From: Mucilaginibacter xinganensis
GTDB taxonomy: Bacteria; Bacteroidota; Bacteroidia; Sphingobacteriales; Sphingobacteriaceae
Length of the DNA: 64,000 nucleotides
Reading direction: 5' to 3'
NCBI RefSeq assembly: GCF_002257585.1
Contig: NZ_CP022743.1
Location: forward strand, 2,046,001 to 2,110,000
The position numbers and the translations under genes are program-made. Positions 1-9,503 of the stretch are shown here, piece after piece. Every line of letters begins with the position of its first letter. Within the stretch, counting starts at the first letter, position 1. The notes under the pieces were generated by a model, which was not told the origin of the DNA, did not search any database, and saw only the letters and a list, made by a program, of their open reading frames with translations.

Positions 1-280
1 TCTGGCGGCCCTGTAACAGCAATTGGTACATGATAACTGCCGGCAACACCCCAAAGCTCACCATATCAGCCAGTGAATCAAGGTCTTTACCTATTCCTGA
101 AAATGACTTTAATACCCGTGAGGCAAGCCCGTCAAAGAAATCAAATATCGCTGATAAGAAAATTGCATAGGATGCTGCGATCAGCTCACCTTTAAAAGCT
201 AAAACTATACCTATGCAACCGCTAAAGAGGTTTGCACAGGTAATAGCATTTGGTAAATGTTTTTTTAGACGATTCTTCAT
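1..280 (-). CDS. pssA: CDP-diacylglycerol-serine O-phosphatidyltransferase, partial (C-terminus outside window)
   Basis: Only the first ~93 codons are present; the gene runs off the left edge. The translation starts MKNRLKKHLPNAITCANLFSG and carries the CDP-alcohol phosphotransferase signature DG-x2-AR-x8-G-x3-D-x3-D (FDGLASRV, then GKDLDSLAD). Hydrophobic stretches flank it, as in this integral membrane family. The enzyme joins CDP-diacylglycerol and serine to make phosphatidylserine, the precursor of phosphatidylethanolamine. The N-terminus of this motif family also fits phosphatidylglycerophosphate synthase, but the short basic start followed by an 'NAITCANLFSGC'-type segment is typical of PssA. 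The ATG is at 278-280. No ribosome-binding site is evident. Confidence 0.85.
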   Translation of the reverse strand, partial: MKNRLKKHLPNAITCANLFSGCIGIVLAFKGELIAASYAIFLSAIFDFFDGLASRVLKSFSGIGKDLDSLADMVSFGVLPAVIMYQLLLQGRQ

Positions 281-368
281 TCCGGTATGAAGGTATCAAG
301 ATTTTATTAAATATTTGGGAAGATATCTGTTAACTTTCTGCTAAAATAACTTCATAAATATTCATTTA

Positions 369-1991
369 TTATGAGTTCATGGAAATCAGGAACTCTTCGT
401 TGGTTTTTGTTCCCCTGATCTGGCCTTGTAAAAACTCCATAGATTCCTGTGAGTTCATGTCTGCCAGGTGGTTACGTAAAATCCAGATTCGTTGCAAGGT
501 TTCGCGGTCAAGTAACAAGTCGTCACGACGGGTACTTGAAGCAGTAATATCAATAGCCGGGAATATCCGCTTGTTGGATAATTTACGATCCAGTTGCAGT
601 TCCATGTTACCGGTACCTTTAAACTCTTCAAAAATCACCTCATCCATTTTTGATCCGGTTTCAGTTAATGCGGTAGCGATTATAGTTAATGATCCGCCAT
701 CCTCAATGTTACGGGCTGCACCAAAGAAACGCTTGGGTTTGTGTAAAGCGTTTGCGTCAACACCACCTGATAATATTTTGCCTGATGCAGGGGCAACTGT
801 ATTGTAGGCACGTGCAAGGCGTGTGATAGAATCAAGTAATATCACTACATCATGTCCGCACTCAACCATCCGTTTTGCTTTTTCTAAAACAATGTTGGCA
901 ATTTTAACGTGGCGCTCAGCAGGCTCATCAAATGTTGATGACACAACTTCTGCGCGTACACTACGTGCCATATCGGTAACCTCTTCCGGGCGTTCATCAA
1001 TCAGTAATATAATAAGATAAACTTCAGGGTGGTTTTTAGCTATTGCATTAGCAACATCCTTTAACAACATGGTTTTACCTGTTTTGGGCTGCGCTACAAT
1101 TAAACCGCGCTGTCCTTTACCTATTGGCGAAAACAGGTCCATTATTCGTGTTGAATAATTTCCCGCATCGGTAAATAAGCTTAATTTTTCTGAAGGGAAA
1201 AGCGGCGTTAAGTGGTCAAAAGGCACGCGGTCGCGCACTTCAGCAGGGATGCGGCCGTTAATTGCCTCTACACGTACCAAAGGGAAATATTTTTCACCTT
1301 CTTTTGGGGGCCTTATGCTGCCGCGTACGGTATCACCTGTTTTAAGGCCAAAAAGTTTTATCTGCGACTGTGACACATAGATATCATCAGGCGACGTTAA
1401 ATAATTATAATCAGAAGATCGTAAAAATCCGTAACCATCAGGCATAATTTCAAGTACACCTTCGTTTACAATAACATTATCAAAATCAAGGTTAATAGCA
1501 GGTTCCTGGCTTTTTTGCTGGTTCCCGGTGTTGTTAACCCGGCGCTCAAATTTTTGAGGACGGGTGCCTTCGGTTACCACATCGTCATTTTTGCCTTCGT
1601 TCTCTGCCGGCTGCTCAGCACTTACGGCTTCAACCGCAGGTGTTGTAATATTTTCTCCTTCATCAACAACGGCTTCATCATCCTGTATGTCAAAAAGGTT
1701 GGTGTCATCTAAAGGAACTTCAACGCGGGGCGTGTTGCTGTTTTTTATAACGCGGATTCTTTTTCGTGTTTTTTCACCGGCTTCGGGAGCCGGAGGTGGC
1801 TCAACTGCAGTGTAATTGCTGTTCACAGTATCCTGTTGTGTGCGGGCTGCTTCAATTAATTGTTCCTGTTCTACAATTTTGGTAACCAGCGCGGCTTTTC
1901 TAAGTTCATCAGCTTCTGCAATACCCAGGTTTTTAGCAATTTCGCGTAACTCTGAAACGAGTTTGTCGTTCAATTCGGTCGTATCAAACAT
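369..1991 (-). CDS. rho: Transcription termination factor Rho
   Basis: Hexameric RNA-dependent ATPase that ends transcription of untranslated RNA. The 540-aa protein has a short Rho N-terminal helical domain (about residues 5-45). An acidic, low-complexity insertion follows (about 50-165), then a cold-shock-like RNA-binding domain (about 175-245, with DGYGFLRS), then the RecA-type motor. The P-loop is AQPKTGKT at about 300-307 and the Walker B region is [16 protein letters not shown]. coli Rho is 419 aa; the extra length is almost all in the insertion, which is a known feature of Bacteroidetes Rho proteins. The ATG at 1989-1991 starts the conserved N-terminal helix. It is followed by an open 400-bp gap on its upstream side. 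Confidence 0.97.
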   Translation of the reverse strand: MFDTTELNDKLVSELREIAKNLGIAEADELRKAALVTKIVEQEQLIEAARTQQDTVNSNYTAVEPPPAPEAGEKTRKRIRVIKNSNTPRVEVPLDDTNLFDIQDDEAVVDEGENITTPAVEAVSAEQPAENEGKNDDVVTEGTRPQKFERRVNNTGNQQKSQEPAINLDFDNVIVNEGVLEIMPDGYGFLRSSDYNYLTSPDDIYVSQSQIKLFGLKTGDTVRGSIRPPKEGEKYFPLVRVEAINGRIPAEVRDRVPFDHLTPLFPSEKLSLFTDAGNYSTRIMDLFSPIGKGQRGLIVAQPKTGKTMLLKDVANAIAKNHPEVYLIILLIDERPEEVTDMARSVRAEVVSSTFDEPAERHVKIANIVLEKAKRMVECGHDVVILLDSITRLARAYNTVAPASGKILSGGVDANALHKPKRFFGAARNIEDGGSLTIIATALTETGSKMDEVIFEEFKGTGNMELQLDRKLSNKRIFPAIDITASSTRRDDLLLDRETLQRIWILRNHLADMNSQESMEFLQGQIRGTKTNEEFLISMNS

Positions 1992-2395
1992 ATTATGAAT
2001 TATAATTCAAAGGGATTTTAATATTTTTTGTAGTCTTATTATCTATCAATAGTACTCAGGAGCCATAGGATAATACCAGGCTGGTAAGCTAGCTGTCCGT
2101 AAACGGGCGTTAATGTATTTGGCAAATTCTATTTATATTTTATAAACGGAGATGTTTTTTTGAAATAATTAATTATGCAACTTCGTTATGCAACATCTAA
2201 ACCCATGTAAATAATTAATAAAATAACGTGGAGTTTTAAATTGTTTCTTTAGTGCAAGAAAAATTCAACGGAAAACATTGCAATTGTACTCAATTAATTT
2301 AAATAATCAAACTATTTAAAAAAAAATATGCTGTATAGGTGACACTTCCGCTAAAATTTAGTTGTTTTGGGCATATAAAAAATAAATAACTGCAA
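1992..2395. other. Intergenic gap between divergent rho and pyrF
   Basis: About 400 bases of AT-rich sequence between the rho start and the pyrF start. It must contain both promoters. I see no tRNA, no convincing small ORF and no clear TAnnTTTG box at a sensible distance from either ATG. The length would allow a long rho leader, which matches the autoregulated leaders known for rho in other bacteria, but nothing in the sequence proves that. Confidence 0.4.
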
Positions 2396-3229
2396 ATGAT
2401 ATCCCGCCAATACCTGGTTGACCAGATCAAACAAAAAAAATCATTTTTATGCGTAGGGCTTGATACCGATGTAGAAAAGATCCCGGAATTTTTAAAAGCA
2501 TATCCCGATCCCATATTTGAATTTAACAAGAGGATAATTGATGCCACCCGCGACCTTTGTATTTCCTATAAACCCAACGCGGCATTTTATGAAAAACATG
2601 GTGTAAGTGGTTTGCAAAGCTTAATTGCGACCTGGAAATACCTTCCGGCAGATTGTTTGAATATCATAGATGCAAAGCGTGGCGATATGGGTAATACTTC
2701 GGGCATGTATGCCAAAGCTTTTTTTGATGAATCAGCCGCTGGCATGAGCTTCGACGCCATAACATTGTCGCCTTATATGGGGCACGATGCTGTTTCGCCT
2801 TATCTTGAATACAAGGATAAGTGGGTGATCATCCTGGCGCTTACCTCATCAGCAGGCAGTAAAGACTTTCAATATTTGACAACTGAGCATGGATTTTTGT
2901 ATGAAGCTGTAATTCAAAAAGCAAATACCTGGGCTAACGCCGACCGGATAATGTATGTGGTAGGCGCCACTAAAAGCACCGAGTTTACCAATATTAGAAA
3001 ATACGCGCCGGATAATTTCTTACTGGTACCTGGTGTAGGTGCACAGGGCGGTAGCCTGGCGGATGTTTGCCATTATGGAATGAACAAGGATTGTGGATTA
3101 ATTGTAAATGCATCCCGCTCAATTATATATGCATCAAACGGCCAGGACTTTGCTGAAGCGGCACGGGCAGAAGCATTAAAAATTCAGCAGGAAATGCAGG
3201 CGGAGTTAGAAAAAGCGGGGATTATATGA
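2396..3229 (+). CDS. pyrF: Orotidine 5'-phosphate decarboxylase
   Basis: Decarboxylates OMP to UMP, the last step of de novo pyrimidine synthesis. At 277 aa it matches the longer type-2 OMPDC family used by Bacteroidetes and mycobacteria, not the ~240-aa E. coli type. The catalytic loop is IIDAKRGDMGNTSG (Lys94 in DAKRGD), the N-terminal strand is FLCVGLDTD, and the phosphate-binding region VPGVGAQGG lies near residue 215. The ATG at 2396 directly precedes the conserved ISRQYLVDQI start. It stands alone between divergent rho and a convergent minus-strand gene, so it is probably monocistronic. Confidence 0.95.
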   Translation: MISRQYLVDQIKQKKSFLCVGLDTDVEKIPEFLKAYPDPIFEFNKRIIDATRDLCISYKPNAAFYEKHGVSGLQSLIATWKYLPADCLNIIDAKRGDMGNTSGMYAKAFFDESAAGMSFDAITLSPYMGHDAVSPYLEYKDKWVIILALTSSAGSKDFQYLTTEHGFLYEAVIQKANTWANADRIMYVVGATKSTEFTNIRKYAPDNFLLVPGVGAQGGSLADVCHYGMNKDCGLIVNASRSIIYASNGQDFAEAARAEALKIQQEMQAELEKAGII

Positions 3230-3245
3230 AGATAGTGAAACAGAT

Positions 3246-3294
3246 GCCTGAAATCAGTGGAGATAACTATTGGTTGTTTCTTCTGATTCCAGGC
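3246..3294. terminator. Inverted repeat between convergent pyrF and the FMN-binding protein gene
   Basis: The arms gcctgaaatcag (3246-3257) and ctgattccaggc (3283-3294) pair at 11 of 12 positions around a 25-base loop. Position between two convergent stop codons suggests a shared terminator. There is only a weak T-run after it on the plus strand. Confidence 0.45.
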
Positions 3295-3307
3295 TCTTTA
3301 TAATTTC

Positions 3308-3844
3308 TTACACCTCCAATTCACCTTCAATAGAATCATCAAGGGTTTTACCCAACGCGGCACCAGCCAGCATTTTTACAAACGCAATTGCATTTCCATG
3401 TTTATTGTCCCAATAATAGCCTTTAATAGGCTCAACCTTGATTATAGAGATAAGCGGATCGTTCTCGCCTTCGGTAAACCAGGTTTTTAATATGGGTTCC
3501 CACAGCTGTTTGATCTTCGCTTTGTCTTCGCTTACTGACGCTATTCCATATATATTTAAAAAATCTGAATGCGCAGATCCCTGGAATAATAAGTGTACAA
3601 AAGGATCATGGGCTACTTCGTCATTGGTATTGCTGTCGTTGGCACTCAGAAACCAGAAATTGCCTTCGTCATCTACCTCTTGTACAGCCATTGGCCGGGT
3701 AGATAAAGGTACACCGGTTTTTATGCTGGTACAAAAAAAACAGGTTTTGGCCTGGTCTGCAATTTCTTTAATTTTTGCCACGGCTTCGGGGCCGTTTAAG
3801 TTTTTGAAGTTTTCTTCAGGCTGTTGTTGGTTAATACTATCCAT
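3308..3844 (-). CDS. Pyridoxamine 5'-phosphate oxidase-fold general stress protein
   Basis: A 178-aa soluble protein with the split-barrel flavin-binding fold of the general stress protein 26 / PNPOx-like family. Recognisable parts are the strand CFFCTSIKTGVPLSTRPMAV, then FWFLSANDSNTNDEV, then a C-terminal strand ending YYWDNKHGNAIAFVKML. Members bind FMN or a related cofactor; the physiological substrate is usually unknown, so no reaction is assigned. It is shorter than, and lacks the C-terminal signature of, true PdxH. The ATG is at 3842-3844. Convergent with pyrF and probably a single-gene unit. Confidence 0.8.
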   Translation of the reverse strand: MDSINQQQPEENFKNLNGPEAVAKIKEIADQAKTCFFCTSIKTGVPLSTRPMAVQEVDDEGNFWFLSANDSNTNDEVAHDPFVHLLFQGSAHSDFLNIYGIASVSEDKAKIKQLWEPILKTWFTEGENDPLISIIKVEPIKGYYWDNKHGNAIAFVKMLAGAALGKTLDDSIEGELEV

Positions 3845-3983
3845 AACAATTTTTTATAGGTGTTTTGTTATAGTATAACCAAGCGGGAAAACTATTGTTT
3901 AGTTAAAATTAATCTATTTGATATGTTTATAAATTAGAAGGAAAATTAAAGACGCACTTCTCTTTGCCTGATGCAAAGAATGC

Positions 3984-4229
3984 TTATTTCCGAAGTTCGG
4001 TTATCACTTCATCAATGTTATTTAATTTTAAACGGCCTTCCTGGTGCAGTATAATTTGCTCTAAAGCCCTTCGTAATTTATGATAAATAACTTCTTCTGC
4101 TTTGTTAGGGGGCTGCGTTACCTGTTCGTCGTCCGTTGTGAAGGAATAACTCAAATCCAAAGCGTCTAACATTGCTTTGACAGCTTTTTCTGATTTTTTA
4201 TTATCAATGTTTACCGAAAGCGTTGCCAT
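3984..4229 (-). CDS. Small hypothetical protein, antitoxin-like in size and composition
   Basis: An 81-aa charged protein, predicted mostly helical, starting MATLSVNIDNKKSEKAVKAM and ending DEVITELRK. The N-terminal strand plus helix is reminiscent of short Bacteroidetes proteins annotated as antitoxin-like or DNA-binding, but no toxin gene (RelE, PIN, HipA type) lies beside it: the neighbours are a nuclease 50 bp downstream on the same strand and a stress protein upstream. I do not recognise the family. Coding status is supported by a good ATG, codon use like the neighbours and lack of a competing longer frame. Confidence 0.6.
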   Translation of the reverse strand: MATLSVNIDNKKSEKAVKAMLDALDLSYSFTTDDEQVTQPPNKAEEVIYHKLRRALEQIILHQEGRLKLNNIDEVITELRK

Positions 4230-4281
4230 GAATCAAAATTAAAAAATATTATTTATAATAATTTGATTTTCAGTGATATAA

Positions 4282-5646
4282 TTATGCAAATATCATTTTT
4301 CTGTCCGGATATTTCACCGCATAGCTATCTACCATGTTACGGATATAATCATTACCGGGGTAGGCGGTCAGGCAGGTTTTTAACTGATCAAGGTTCTCGG
4401 CATTATAATAATGCGAAATGTAGCCCATCCCGTAAAACTTTCCTTTCTCTATTAAAAGGCAACTATGCTCATCGTCGGTACGCCCTGCATCCCGTATAGC
4501 AAACGTGGGTAAAGCTTTGTTTAACTCATTAATTGCTAAACTGACCCGTGTATTATAGGTTTCCATATCCTCATGGCCTTCGCATGCGCAATTACCCGTG
4601 TTTATTCCGGTGCATGCTGCATTATTACTTTGAATAAAACAGAGCTTCGGGCAAAGTCCAAAAGTTTCGATCAGTTTAAGCAAAATGCTCCGTCCTTCAA
4701 AAAGGGTGTTACAGCTGTAAATTGCACCGGTCATTTTACGGTGCTTATCTATCGCAAGGCGCAAATAACCGCGCTGGTCTTCAAACGCATACAAACTGTA
4801 AGCATGTTCAAACCGTTTTAGCGAGCGGTTGTATTTTGGCCATAAGCGTTTAATTTCTACCGCTTCCAGCACAAAAGCAACTAATTCGGTACCACAGGGT
4901 TCATAGCTGATGCGGCAAATATTCCGCAAAAATTCTTGTCTTTGCGGCCCTGGGTTATTGCCCGTAAAATGGCTGCAAACCCGTTTTTTTAAATTTTTTG
5001 CTTTACCTACATATATAACTTTTCCTTTTTCATCGTGAAAGTAATACACGCCGGGTGTTTGCGGTAAACTCTCTACATCCTGCTTTGGTAAATTGGCAGG
5101 CAATACCTGTTCTTTGGAGTTTTGCTTTAATGCCTGGCTAATGTGGTTGCCCTTATCGCTTTGCAGCAACATGGTAAATAGTTGTGCAGTAGCTTCGGCA
5201 TCACCTGCAGCGCGGTGCCTGCTTTCGTTGTTGATATTTAGATGGCGGCATAGTTTACCCAGGCTATAGGAGGGAAGGCCTGGGATTATTTTGCGGCCCA
5301 GTCTTACGGTACATAGTTTATTGCACTGTAGTTCATACCCTGCAGCGGCTAAGTGATAGCGCACAAAGGAATGATCAAAGTTTACGTTATGTGCTACGAA
5401 TATCTTATTGTTCAGCAGGTGGTAAACGTCATGCGCCACATCTTCAAACGGAGGCGCATCCTGCACCATTTCATTGGTAATACCCGTTAGCGCACTGATG
5501 TAAATGGGAATTTCCCTACCCGGATTTACAAGCGTTGAATATCTCTCAATCACTTTTTTGCCGTTATGTATGCAAATCGCTATCTCGGTAATGCCATTTG
5601 CACTGGCATGCCCGCCCGTCGTTTCAATATCAACAATTGCATACAT
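4282..5646 (-). CDS. DnaQ-like exonuclease fused to a GIY-YIG (UvrC-type) nuclease domain
   Basis: A 454-aa two-nuclease protein. Residues ~1-165 are a DEDDh 3'-5' exonuclease: YAIVDIETTGG (DxE), AHNVNFDHSFVRY, and HRAAGDAEATAQL with the catalytic His and Asp. Residues ~195-275 are a GIY-YIG domain like the UvrC N-terminus (TPGVYYFHDEKGKVIYVGKA). A Cys-rich stretch follows (CPKLC, then CTGINTGNCAC) like the one after the GIY-YIG module in UvrC. Such fusions are known and often annotated as DNA polymerase III epsilon-like or Cho-like; the cellular role is probably DNA repair, which is inference. The ATG is at 5644-5646. It is separated from upstream yidC by a palindromic terminator region, so it is likely its own unit with the 81-aa gene downstream. 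Confidence 0.88.
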   Translation of the reverse strand: MYAIVDIETTGGHASANGITEIAICIHNGKKVIERYSTLVNPGREIPIYISALTGITNEMVQDAPPFEDVAHDVYHLLNNKIFVAHNVNFDHSFVRYHLAAAGYELQCNKLCTVRLGRKIIPGLPSYSLGKLCRHLNINNESRHRAAGDAEATAQLFTMLLQSDKGNHISQALKQNSKEQVLPANLPKQDVESLPQTPGVYYFHDEKGKVIYVGKAKNLKKRVCSHFTGNNPGPQRQEFLRNICRISYEPCGTELVAFVLEAVEIKRLWPKYNRSLKRFEHAYSLYAFEDQRGYLRLAIDKHRKMTGAIYSCNTLFEGRSILLKLIETFGLCPKLCFIQSNNAACTGINTGNCACEGHEDMETYNTRVSLAINELNKALPTFAIRDAGRTDDEHSCLLIEKGKFYGMGYISHYYNAENLDQLKTCLTAYPGNDYIRNMVDSYAVKYPDRKMIFA

Positions 5647-5696
5647 AATTGTAAATGTAGTAAGTTTTTGCTAATTTTTTTAGTTGAAATAAAAAA

Positions 5697-5842
5697 AGTC
5701 CTAAAGTTGGAAAGTCAGGGAGGCCGCAAGGGGGACTTGGCATGCTCGGATGGGTATCAAAAGTAAAGCCCGATAGATTTTTAACCTATCGGGCTCGCTA
5801 TTTCTTACTTTCGGAACTTACTCACTTTCCGACTTCCGGACT
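5697..5842. repeat. Nested inverted-repeat element in the yidC downstream gap
   Basis: Outer arms at 5697-5715 and 5824-5842 pair at about 16 of 19 positions (agtcctaaag versus cttccggact at the tips). A perfect 10-bp hairpin sits inside. The element fills nearly all of the gap between the nuclease start and the yidC stop. It resembles other gaps in this window with AGTCCGAAAG-like ends. Confidence 0.5.
5767..5795 (-). terminator. Hairpin terminator after yidC
   Basis: Perfect 10-bp stem agcccgatag / ctatcgggct with a 9-base loop, followed on the minus strand by a short T-rich run. It lies 52 bases beyond the yidC stop codon and before the nuclease start. Confidence 0.75.
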
Positions 5843-5846
5843 ATGA

Positions 5847-7691
5847 CTACTTCTTTTTAGCCGGAGGTAATTGTTGCTGTTGTTTCTGGCGCATCATTTC
5901 TTCCATGCGGGCCTGGAAACCACCGGTTTTCTTTTTAGGATCTGCCGGTTTGTTTTTGTTTTCCTGGATCTGAGCATGGATCTTTTTATCATCAACCATT
6001 AAACGGATAATGTATTGCTGCAAAAAGGTCATCATATTGGCCAAAAAGTAATAATAGTTTAAGCCCGCAGGATAGCTGTTCAAAGCACCAAGGAATATAA
6101 TTGGTGTAATGTAACCTATATATTTCATTTGCCCGGTAGCACCCGATATCTGGTTGTTAAAGTAAGTATAGATAAGGGTTGATACCGTCATCAATATACA
6201 CATTAAGCTCAGGTGATTACCTATGAATGGGATGTTAGGCAAGCTAACGATCGAATCGTATGTGGACAGATCATGCATCCATAAAAATCCCTGGCCGCGC
6301 AACTCAAATAAGCTTGGGAAAAAGCGGAAGAAAGCAATTACAATAGGCATTTGAATCAGCAATGGTAAACATCCGCCTAATGGATTTACACCTGCCTTTT
6401 TGTAAAGCTTCAAATATTCCTGTTGTAACAGGGTAGGGTTGTCTTCGCCAACTTTTCCTTTTATCTCGTCCATCTCTGGCTTAAGCACACGCATTTTAGC
6501 CATAGAAAGATAAGACTTGTATGTAAGCGGCGATAAAACCAGTTTAAGCACGATGGTTAAGGCTAAAATAATAAGGCCATAATTCCAGTTGAACTTTTTA
6601 AGAATGTTAAATACAGGTAATACTGCAAAACGATTGATGTATTTCAGCGGTCCCCAGCCCAGGTCGATTTGTTTTTCCAACCCGTAACCCTGGTCTTTTA
6701 AAGTTTCGAAACGGTTAGGGCCGAAATAGAATTCCATTGGGAAAGTGCCGTCAGCGCTACGCGCAAGCACCAGGTTGGCGCTCATTTGCTTAACGGTAGT
6801 AGTGTCTGTTACGTCGACAGCAACTGCCAGGTTTGATTTATTGAAACCTTGTTTTGCAATAAGTCCGCTTGAGAAAAAGTGCGCCTTGAAGGATACCCAC
6901 TGGATTTTTTTATCGGCTATTTCTTTCTGATCGTCCTTTGTTTCACTCAGGTAATCATTATCGTTATCTACAGTATTAAAAGAGACGGTTGAATACCTGC
7001 GTTCCTGCTCAATGTCTTTTTCCTGCTTGCGTGCTGCAGATGCCCAGTTAATATTAATGGTGTTGCTATTGGCAATAACCTGGTCTAGCCCGGTTGATTT
7101 TATAGTAAGCCCCACCTTATATCCGGTTCCTTTTAAAGAGTAGATATAATCAATATACTGGGTAGCGCTGTAATTTAACCGCATGGTAACGCTGCCCGAA
7201 TCTTTGTCAGTAACCTGCAGGTCGCCACCGGTTGGTGTAAAATAAAGCTTATCGGTATTTAAACTATTATTACCCGCAGTAAAGCTTACGCCGAAATGAT
7301 TTTTAGGACCGTCAAATAAAATAAGAGGTTTTTTGTTGAATGTTTTAAATTCTTTTAACTCAACTGAGTAAACCTTACCGCCGTGCGTGCTTAGTTTTAC
7401 ACGGATGTCTTTATTTTCAAGGGTAATAAATTTTTCGCTGCCGATGGTTGTTGCACCAAAAGGCGTTTTTAAAATAGCAGAATCAATCGGCTTATTTACT
7501 ACCGCTGCTTTTGATGTATCAACATATTTTGCGGTGGTAATAGGTGCTTTGATCTGGCCTCTTTTGATAGAATCAGCATGGGCCTGGATTCTTTCTTTTT
7601 TAAGGTCGGCTTCTGATGGCTTCAGGAAGAAAAATGAAGCACCCATTATGATCATGATCAGGAATAATCCTGTAAACGTATTTTTATCCAT
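5847..7691 (-). CDS. yidC: Membrane protein insertase YidC
   Basis: Inserts proteins into the inner membrane, alone or with SecYEG. The 614-aa protein has an N-terminal membrane anchor (about residues 6-24), then a large periplasmic beta-domain (about 60-350) as in Gram-negative YidC. The conserved C-terminal insertase core begins near YGLIILALTIVLKLVLSPLT (~375) and includes GGCLPLLIQMPIVIAFF and GLNYYYFLANM. The C-terminal tail is basic and Gln-rich (RQKQQQQLPPAKKK), suggesting ribosome contact. Only 21 bases separate its ATG from the pyrG stop, so it is probably co-transcribed with pyrG. Confidence 0.97.
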   Translation of the reverse strand: MDKNTFTGLFLIMIIMGASFFFLKPSEADLKKERIQAHADSIKRGQIKAPITTAKYVDTSKAAVVNKPIDSAILKTPFGATTIGSEKFITLENKDIRVKLSTHGGKVYSVELKEFKTFNKKPLILFDGPKNHFGVSFTAGNNSLNTDKLYFTPTGGDLQVTDKDSGSVTMRLNYSATQYIDYIYSLKGTGYKVGLTIKSTGLDQVIANSNTININWASAARKQEKDIEQERRYSTVSFNTVDNDNDYLSETKDDQKEIADKKIQWVSFKAHFFSSGLIAKQGFNKSNLAVAVDVTDTTTVKQMSANLVLARSADGTFPMEFYFGPNRFETLKDQGYGLEKQIDLGWGPLKYINRFAVLPVFNILKKFNWNYGLIILALTIVLKLVLSPLTYKSYLSMAKMRVLKPEMDEIKGKVGEDNPTLLQQEYLKLYKKAGVNPLGGCLPLLIQMPIVIAFFRFFPSLFELRGQGFLWMHDLSTYDSIVSLPNIPFIGNHLSLMCILMTVSTLIYTYFNNQISGATGQMKYIGYITPIIFLGALNSYPAGLNYYYFLANMMTFLQQYIIRLMVDDKKIHAQIQENKNKPADPKKKTGGFQARMEEMMRQKQQQQLPPAKKK

Positions 7692-7712
7692 TTCTAAGTA
7701 TCGTACAAATAT

Positions 7713-9323
7713 CTATTGCTTGCGGGCATACGCCATTGAAGCGGCGACAAAGTTAATAAAAAGTGGATGCGGATTTGCAACTGTTGATTTTAATTCCGGG
7801 TGAAATTGCGCGCCCACAAAAAACGGGTGGTTTTTAAGCTCAACTATCTCAACCAGATTGTTTTCAGGGTTAAAACCGGTTGGCAATAAACCTGCATTTT
7901 CATAGTCTTTTAAATAATCGTTGTTAAATTCGTAACGATGCCTGTGGCGCTCGCTAATGCGTGTTTTACCATAGAATTTCTCGGCCTTGCTGCCTTTTTT
8001 CAAATCACAGGCGTAAGCGCCCAGGCGCATGGTGCCACCTTTATTAATTACTTTCTTTTGCTCCTCCATCATGCTTATAACAGGATAAGGGGTTTCGGCG
8101 TTCATTTCGGTGCTGCTTGCCTTATTTAGTCCCAATACATTGCGGGCAAACTCAACAACGGCACACTGCATGCCTAAACAGATGCCGAAAAATGGTATGT
8201 TGTTTTCACGTACATAACGGATGGCCTCAATTTTACCTTCAAAGCCGCGCTCCCCAAAACCAGGTGCAACCAATACACCATGCAAGCCTTTTAAACGCTC
8301 TATAGCATTTTCAGGTGTCAATTGCTCCGAAGGGATGTATTCAACTTTTACCTTGCACTCATTTTTGGCACCGGCGTGTATAAATGATTCAACAATGGAT
8401 TTATAAGCATCCGGCAGTTCAACATATTTTCCTACCAGGCCTATCCTTACTTCAGAGGTCGGGTTTTTTAAGCGGCCTAAAAAGTCTTTCCAGTTTACCA
8501 GTTCCGGCTCAATTTTATGCGGCATTTTTAATTTGGTAAGCACTGTTTTGTCCAGTTGCTCTTTAAGCATCAATAATGGCACATCATAAATAGATGGGGC
8601 ATCAATTGATTCTATTACGGCATTTATATTAACGTTACAGAATAAAGCTATTTTTTTGCGGATATCGGTATTTAAATGATGTTCGGTACGGCAAACCAGT
8701 ATATCTGGTTGGATGCCATATTCCAACAGCATTTTCACAGAGTGTTGTGTAGGTTTGGTTTTTAGTTCGCCGGCAGCAGCCAGAAAAGGGATAAGCGTTA
8801 AGTGGATAACCAATGAATTGCTTGAACCCACTTCCCACCTGAATTGTCTTACCGCCTCAATGTATGGCAGCGATTCAATATCGCCCACAGTACCGCCCAA
8901 CTCGGTTATAACAATATCATAATCTCCGCTTTCGCCCAATATCCTGAAGTTTCTTTTTATTTCGTCGGTAATGTGTGGTACCACCTGTACGGTTTTACCT
9001 AAAAATTTACCTTCCCGTTCCATATTTATCACATTTTGATAAATACGTCCGGTGGTAATGTTATTGGCTTTTGAGGTTGGGGTATTTAAAAAGCGTTCGT
9101 AATGGCCAAGGTCAAGATCGGTTTCTGCTCCGTCTTCGGTAACGTAGCATTCTCCATGTTCATAAGGGTTTAATGTACCGGGATCAATGTTAATATAAGG
9201 ATCGAATTTTTGAATAGTGACACGGTAACCGCGCGATTGAAGAAGTTTGGCTAAAGAAGCAGAGATAATTCCTTTACCCAACGATGAGGTAACGCCGCCC
9301 GTAACAAAGATATATTTAGTCAT
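7713..9323 (-). CDS. pyrG: CTP synthase (glutamine-hydrolysing)
   Basis: Makes CTP from UTP, ATP and glutamine. The 536-aa protein starts [19 protein letters not shown], the P-loop signature of the family. The synthetase domain runs to about residue 270 and the class I glutamine amidotransferase domain follows, with the nucleophile elbow GICLGMQ and a His/Glu pair in QFHPE. Length and order match typical PyrG. The ATG is at 9321-9323, with a -7 box (TACTTTTG) 58 bases upstream. Placed directly before yidC. Confidence 0.98.
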   Translation of the reverse strand: MTKYIFVTGGVTSSLGKGIISASLAKLLQSRGYRVTIQKFDPYINIDPGTLNPYEHGECYVTEDGAETDLDLGHYERFLNTPTSKANNITTGRIYQNVINMEREGKFLGKTVQVVPHITDEIKRNFRILGESGDYDIVITELGGTVGDIESLPYIEAVRQFRWEVGSSNSLVIHLTLIPFLAAAGELKTKPTQHSVKMLLEYGIQPDILVCRTEHHLNTDIRKKIALFCNVNINAVIESIDAPSIYDVPLLMLKEQLDKTVLTKLKMPHKIEPELVNWKDFLGRLKNPTSEVRIGLVGKYVELPDAYKSIVESFIHAGAKNECKVKVEYIPSEQLTPENAIERLKGLHGVLVAPGFGERGFEGKIEAIRYVRENNIPFFGICLGMQCAVVEFARNVLGLNKASSTEMNAETPYPVISMMEEQKKVINKGGTMRLGAYACDLKKGSKAEKFYGKTRISERHRHRYEFNNDYLKDYENAGLLPTGFNPENNLVEIVELKNHPFFVGAQFHPELKSTVANPHPLFINFVAASMAYARKQ

Positions 9324-9381
9324 GATTTTTGAATGTTTGGCCCGGTTTTAAGGCCGGAACAAATTGTTTGTGTACGGGATA

Positions 9382-9389
9382 CAAAAGTA
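9382..9389 (-). promoter_or_regulatory. Putative -7 promoter box for pyrG-yidC
   Basis: Minus-strand TACTTTTG matches the Bacteroidetes consensus TAnnTTTG. It lies 58 bases before the pyrG ATG, leaving a leader that contains a small GC-rich hairpin (ccgg-ttttaa-ggccgg region near 9344-9357). No clear -33 TTG is seen. Confidence 0.5.
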
Positions 9390-9503
9390 AGAAAAAATTC
9401 GGGGTTTAACGGATGAAGCGGGGGATTGATTTGAAAATTTTGCGATTTAAAAATTTGAAGTTGGAAATCAAACAATTGTAAAATGGATTTTAAAACCGTT
9501 AAA

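Noticed and set aside
1564..1815. Plus-strand ORFs inside rho and similar frames opposite most long genes
   Set aside because: They are shadows of real minus-strand coding frames with no domain, start context or conservation.
3984..4229. 81-aa protein as the antitoxin of a toxin-antitoxin pair
   Set aside because: No toxin-like ORF lies on either side; neighbours are a 454-aa nuclease and a flavin-binding protein.
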